Assembly (NCBI GenBank): GCA_902598485.1
Contig: CACKBU010000005.1
Coordinates: 1-64,000, forward strand
Length of the DNA: 64,000 bases
From: an uncultured Pelagibacteraceae bacterium
GTDB lineage: Bacteria; Pseudomonadota; Alphaproteobacteria; Pelagibacterales; Pelagibacteraceae
Direction: 5' to 3'
Shown: positions 60,380-64,000 of the stretch, piece by piece
Numbering within the stretch: position 1 is the stretch's first letter
Layout: every line of letters begins with the position of its first letter
The notes under the pieces: model-generated
What the model saw: only the letters and a program-made list of their open reading frames with translations
Told to the model about the DNA's origin: nothing
The model's database searches: none
Program-made: the position numbers and the translations under genes

Positions 60380-61548
60380 TGAATAAAAATCTTTCTTTAC
60401 TTATATTAAGCCAGATTTTCGCTTTTACAGCTGCACCGGTCACCGTTTTTTTAAGCGGCATAATTGGTTCAAAATTTAGTCCAATAAAATCTTTAGCTAC
60501 TCTTCCAATGGCTTTGTCAGTTGTTGGAATTGCTCTATTCGCTTTTTTTGCTGCAAAGCTAATGAGTATAATTGGACGAAAATTAGGTTTTATTTTTGCA
60601 TCAATAGGTACATGTTTTGCATCTCTTTTAACTGCGTACTCAATAATAATAGAAAGTTTTGTCTTATATAATTTAGGATGCTTTTTAATTGGTGGAGGAA
60701 TAGCTTTTAGCCATCAATATCGTTTTGCAGCAGTGGAGGTTGTGGATAAGGATTATGCACCAAAAGCAATTTCTATCATTTTGTTAGCAGGAATAGGTTC
60801 GGCGTTTATTGGTCCAAACATTGCAAACATTTCTAAAGGACTTATCTCAAATCATATGTATGCTGGTTCTTATCTTGCACTCGCTATTTTATCTATCTCA
60901 TCAACAATATTTTTAATTTTTTATCAGGAACCAAAAACGATATCTAGTAATCAATATAAAACTGGAAGAAGTTTTTTTGAGCTTATCTCTCAACCTAGAT
61001 TTCTACAGGCGCTCGTAGCTTCAGCTTTTGCCTATGCTGTAATGACTTTTTTAATGACAGCAACTCCTATAAGTATGCATCTGATGGAGAAAATAAGTTT
61101 AAGCAAGACTGGATTTGTTATTCAGCTTCATATAGCAGCGATGTTTTTACCTTCACTGGTTACAGGAAATTTAATTAAAAGATTTGGTCATAGTAAAATA
61201 ATGTATCTGGGAGTTTTATTGTTTTTAGTCACAATTATTACCAGTTTATTTGAACAGAATTATATTAACTATATGGTTGCACTTATTTTCCTGGGGCTAG
61301 GGTGGAATTTTTTATTTATATCAGGAACGAGCTTACTTGTTTTGTGTTACAGAGAGGAGGAAAAATTTAGAGCTCAAGGGTATAATGATTTAATTGTTTA
61401 TTCTATACAAGCATTAGCCAGTTTGTCTGCTGGAGTATTTCTTAACTTAACTAGCTGGAAAACTATGAATTTAATATGTTTGATTTTTCTTATTATCATA
61501 GCTCTATCTACTATAAGAGCTGATTTAAAAAAAAACCCCAGTAATTAA
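60379..61548 (+). CDS. Major facilitator superfamily transporter
   Basis: 389-aa twelve-TM MFS protein. The loop after TM2 has SIIGRKLGFIFASIG, corresponding to the GxxxDRxGRR signature; TM5 and the central loop (KTISSNQYKTGRSFFEL) divide two six-TM halves. LGWNFLFISGTSLL lies in TM10. Substrate unknown. The stop codon (61546-61548) falls in the loop of the following terminator. It is coupled to the 23-codon micro-ORF upstream. Confidence 0.87.
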   Translation: MNKNLSLLILSQIFAFTAAPVTVFLSGIIGSKFSPIKSLATLPMALSVVGIALFAFFAAKLMSIIGRKLGFIFASIGTCFASLLTAYSIIIESFVLYNLGCFLIGGGIAFSHQYRFAAVEVVDKDYAPKAISIILLAGIGSAFIGPNIANISKGLISNHMYAGSYLALAILSISSTIFLIFYQEPKTISSNQYKTGRSFFELISQPRFLQALVASAFAYAVMTFLMTATPISMHLMEKISLSKTGFVIQLHIAAMFLPSLVTGNLIKRFGHSKIMYLGVLLFLVTIITSLFEQNYINYMVALIFLGLGWNFLFISGTSLLVLCYREEEKFRAQGYNDLIVYSIQALASLSAGVFLNLTSWKTMNLICLIFLIIIALSTIRADLKKNPSN

Positions 61549-61562
61549 ATTACTGGGGTTTT
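61532..61562. terminator. Bidirectional intrinsic terminator
   Basis: A 14-bp stem, AAAACCCCAGTAAT and ATTACTGGGGTTTT with loop TAA, bears T-runs on the plus strand and, by symmetry (A-run upstream), on the minus strand. It ends both the plus-strand transport operon and the minus-strand binding-protein gene; the MFS stop is in its loop. Confidence 0.88.
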
Positions 61563-61580
61563 TTGAATTAAGATAAAAAA

Positions 61581-62771
61581 TTATCTTTGTTTTTTAGTTT
61601 TGAATTTTCCGCCTTTAACTTCTTGTTCTAAGAAAGAACCTTCGGCTTCACCAACTTCAGTAAAAGTTACTCCAGTAGCACCTTCGTAATTAATCTTTTT
61701 ACCTTTTGCTAGTAAGTCTAAACCTTTCTTAAGTTCACCTGGATAAATTTTAGTTCCAGGAGCATTAGCAACATCCATTACATTTTTTGCAATTGATGCT
61801 CTGTCAGCAGAGTTACCTGCTTGCATTGCAAGAACGATTAAAGCAGCTGCATCGTAAGATTCACCTGTGTAAGGACCAGAAGCTTCTACACCCCCAGCTT
61901 TTGCAACTTCAGCAAATATACCTGCACCTTTACCAGTAGAACCTGGTAATGATCCAAATGATTTACTTAAATCTTTTCCGAATGCATCAACTAAAGATTG
62001 ACCAATCATACCATCTGATAAAATAAATCTATCAAACGCACCAGAGTCTAAAGAAGCTTGAATAATTCCTTTTCCTCCTTGGTCAAGATAACCAATAACT
62101 GCTACAGCATCACCACCAGCAGAAGCAAGAGTTGCTACTTCAGATGAGTAATCTGCTTTTCCATCTTCGTGAGCAGTTACAGTTGTAACTTTGATACCAT
62201 GAGCCTCAACTGCTGCTTTGTAAACATCAGCCAAACCTTTACCATAGTCATTGTTAGTATAAGTGATTGCAACACTTTTTACTTTTCTGTCTTTAGTTAT
62301 ATCAGCTAAAATTTGACCACCTCTAGCATCTGATGGAGCAGTTCTAAAGAAATACCCTTTGTCATCTAGAGTTGTTAATCCTGGAGAAGTGGCTGAAGGT
62401 GAAATCATTACTACACCATTTGGTACAGCAACGTTAGTTGCAATAGCACCAGTTACACCTGAACAGTCTGCTCCCATAATTGCAGCTACACCACCTGAAA
62501 TTAATCCTTCAGCTGCAGCTGTTGCCGCTGCTGAATCAACACAAGTTGAGTCTGCTCTTACTGGCTCAATTTTTTTTCCACCTAATAGTGAACCTGAGTC
62601 AGAAGCTTCTTTAAACGCAAGCTCTGCAGATGCAGCCATAGCTGGAGTTAGAGATTCAATAGGACCAGTGAATCCTAAGATGATCCCCATTTTAATCGAA
62701 TGTCCGTCTGCCATTACATTTGAACCAAAACTTGATACAAACATAAATATAGCGATAAATAGTTTTCTCAT
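61581..62771 (-). CDS. HAAT-family amino acid ABC transporter substrate-binding protein 2
   Basis: Periplasmic LivJ-type binding protein with a Sec signal peptide (RKLFIAIFMFVSSFGSNVMA, cleavage near residue 23). The mature start HSIKMGIILGFTGPIESLTP is typical. The ATG at 62771 is chosen (396 aa), with Shine-Dalgarno AGAGGAAG 4-11 bases upstream; an in-frame start 24 bp further upstream lacks such a site. It lies convergent to, and probably serves, the second HAAT transporter (56065-60302), which has no binding-protein gene of its own on that strand. Confidence 0.91.
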   Translation of the reverse strand: MRKLFIAIFMFVSSFGSNVMADGHSIKMGIILGFTGPIESLTPAMAASAELAFKEASDSGSLLGGKKIEPVRADSTCVDSAAATAAAEGLISGGVAAIMGADCSGVTGAIATNVAVPNGVVMISPSATSPGLTTLDDKGYFFRTAPSDARGGQILADITKDRKVKSVAITYTNNDYGKGLADVYKAAVEAHGIKVTTVTAHEDGKADYSSEVATLASAGGDAVAVIGYLDQGGKGIIQASLDSGAFDRFILSDGMIGQSLVDAFGKDLSKSFGSLPGSTGKGAGIFAEVAKAGGVEASGPYTGESYDAAALIVLAMQAGNSADRASIAKNVMDVANAPGTKIYPGELKKGLDLLAKGKKINYEGATGVTFTEVGEAEGSFLEQEVKGGKFKTKKQR

Positions 62772-62877
62772 TATCTTCCTCTTTATTGTTAACAATTTAT
62801 AAAATCCAATTTAAGTATGAATACAATCAATATTCAATGACAAAATTTTCCTATTTAGATGGGTAAATTGGTACAGA

Positions 62878-64000
62878 TTATCTTATTGAGAAGGGGTCTA
62901 GCGAGGGTTCGTCTGATGTGTAGAACCAAGTTGTTTTTACTCTTGTGTAGTCTTTAATTGAGTCAATTCCTGCTTCTTTTCCATATCCACTATCCTTGAT
63001 ACCCCCAAATGGAGCTGAAGGTGAAATTAATCTATAAGTATTTACAAATGTTATTCCTGCTCGGATAGCATTAGATACCCTCATTCCTCTTGCGAGATCA
63101 CTAGTATAAACACCTGAAGAAAGACCATATTGATTATCATTCATTAATTCTATTACCTCTTTTTCAGTATCAAATTTCATTACTGATAATACTGGGCCAA
63201 AAAGTTCATTCTCAGCAGCTGGCAGATTATGATTTTCACATTCAATTATTGTTGGTGGGAAATAATAACCTTTATTTGAAAAAGGATGTCTTTTACCACC
63301 GCATTTAATTTTTCCACCTTGTTCAACAGTTAATTTAATATTTTTTTCTATTACTTCTAATTGTTTAAAGTTACTTAAGGGACCCATTTCAGTATCAGAG
63401 TCCATAGGAGCGCCTATTTTAATTTTTTCTGCTCTTGATGCTAACTTATCTAAAAATTCCTTATAAATTCCTTTTTGTAAGTATAACCTTGAACCTGCTA
63501 TACAACTTTGACCACTTGCTCCAAATATTCCAGCAGTTATTCCATTAATTGCATTTTCTTGTTTAGCATCATCAAAAACAGCTACAGGACTTTTTCCACC
63601 TAACTCTAAACTCACCTCAGATAAATTTTCTGCAGAGTTTCTAATTATATGTCTTGCAGTTTCAGGACCTCCTGTAAAAGCTACTTTCTCAACTAAGTTG
63701 TGAGTAGTTAAAGCTTTACCACAAGGATCTCCAAAACCAGAAACTACATTTACAACACCTTTTGGTATTCCAGTTTCTTCAACTAACTTTGCAAACTCAA
63801 ACATAGTTGCTGGTGCTAATTCAGAACATTTAATTACTACTGTATTACCCATAGCTAAAGCAGGAGCAACTTTTGTTGCAGTTAAAAACATTTGAGAATT
63901 CCAAGGAATGATAGCTGCAATAACACCTATTGGAATTCTTGTTGTGATCGCTTGAATATTTGGTTTATCTATTGGAAGAACTGTCCCTTCAACTTTGTCA
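62878..64000 (-). CDS. Aldehyde dehydrogenase family protein (N-terminus beyond window)
   Basis: NAD(P)-dependent oxidation of an aldehyde to an acid. The frame is open to the right window edge; residues from DKVEGTVLP onward are visible, including IPIGVIAAIIPWNSQMF (before the Met at 63891), the catalytic Glu in ELGGKSP and the nucleophile in GQSCIAGSR, and the C-terminal FGGIKDSGYGKEAG. About 374 codons of a roughly 480-490 codon gene are present. It ends 106 bp from the binding-protein start. Substrate class (betaine, succinate semialdehyde or others) cannot be resolved. Confidence 0.92.
   Translation of the reverse strand, partial: DKVEGTVLPIDKPNIQAITTRIPIGVIAAIIPWNSQMFLTATKVAPALAMGNTVVIKCSELAPATMFEFAKLVEETGIPKGVVNVVSGFGDPCGKALTTHNLVEKVAFTGGPETARHIIRNSAENLSEVSLELGGKSPVAVFDDAKQENAINGITAGIFGASGQSCIAGSRLYLQKGIYKEFLDKLASRAEKIKIGAPMDSDTEMGPLSNFKQLEVIEKNIKLTVEQGGKIKCGGKRHPFSNKGYYFPPTIIECENHNLPAAENELFGPVLSVMKFDTEKEVIELMNDNQYGLSSGVYTSDLARGMRVSNAIRAGITFVNTYRLISPSAPFGGIKDSGYGKEAGIDSIKDYTRVKTTWFYTSDEPSLDPFSIR

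Noticed and set aside
62359..62802. 147-codon plus-strand frame over the binding-protein gene
   Set aside because: It is the antisense shadow of a well-supported LivJ-type gene; its Ala/Pro/Ser-rich composition reflects the opposite strand's codons.

Overview
The window reads as a stretch of a streamlined marine alphaproteobacterial chromosome of the SAR11 / Candidatus Pelagibacter type. The evidence is strong A+T richness, Lys/Asn/Ile-rich proteins, intergenic gaps usually under 50 bp, many ATGA or TAATG start/stop overlaps, a circularly permuted two-piece tmRNA (an alphaproteobacterial trait), thyX, pyruvate phosphate dikinase, and a large share of periplasmic-binding-protein ABC transporters. 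I see no phage, insertion sequence or CRISPR array. The species call is inference from these traits; no database search was possible.

Layout. 1-8653: housekeeping genes, namely purA (5' end cut by the window edge), rpoH and an RluD-type pseudouridine synthase on the minus strand, tRNA-Arg(UCG), a two-gene ABC-2 exporter, Sua5/TsaC, then the isoprenoid operon xseB-ispA-dxs. 8660-17930: aroC, pdxH, a long-chain polyprenyl diphosphate synthase, a SohB-like S49 peptidase, glyQ-glyS and ppdK, the last four chained by overlaps. 17927-25668: an unrecognised 6-TM protein, the tmRNA, thyX, an Mrp-type ATPase, hflK-hflC-yjeT-like gene, a DegP/Do protease and miaA. 25721-29082: ilvB-ilvH-ilvC. 29165-34373: a complete peptide-type ABC importer (binding protein, two permeases, fused double ATPase). 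34477-41494: leuA joined by a TAATG overlap to mreB-mreC-mreD-mrdA-rodA.

41538-47136 is a tight accessory operon: a DadA-like FAD oxidoreductase, an EamA exporter, a 2-hydroxyacid dehydrogenase, an HDAC-superfamily deacetylase, msrB and a DUF1479 protein. After a short minus-strand pair (glutaredoxin, DUF2805-like) comes a LysE-family exporter with an SD-sequestering leader hairpin. 48509-62771 is amino-acid transport territory: one full HAAT importer (binding protein, LivHMGF-like) running straight into an AzlC/AzlD exporter pair, a CsiD/GlaH-like glutarate hydroxylase, a divergent ProC-like reductase, a second HAAT importer (LivG, a DUF2306-like membrane protein, LivF, LivH, LivM), a 23-codon membrane micro-ORF, an MFS transporter, and a convergent second HAAT binding protein. 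A partial aldehyde dehydrogenase runs off the right edge.

The genes suggest a cell that makes its own branched-chain amino acids, scavenges peptides and amino acids through ABC systems, exports surplus amino acids, and feeds amino-acid-derived carbon through oxidases and dehydrogenases. The least-explained items are the LysE leader hairpin, the micro-ORF, the DUF2306-like gene inside the ABC operon, the 358-aa Frag1-like membrane protein, and the D-amino-acid/deacetylase operon. No gap over 300 bp lacks a gene: the one large gap between proteins, 19004-19365, is filled by the tmRNA.
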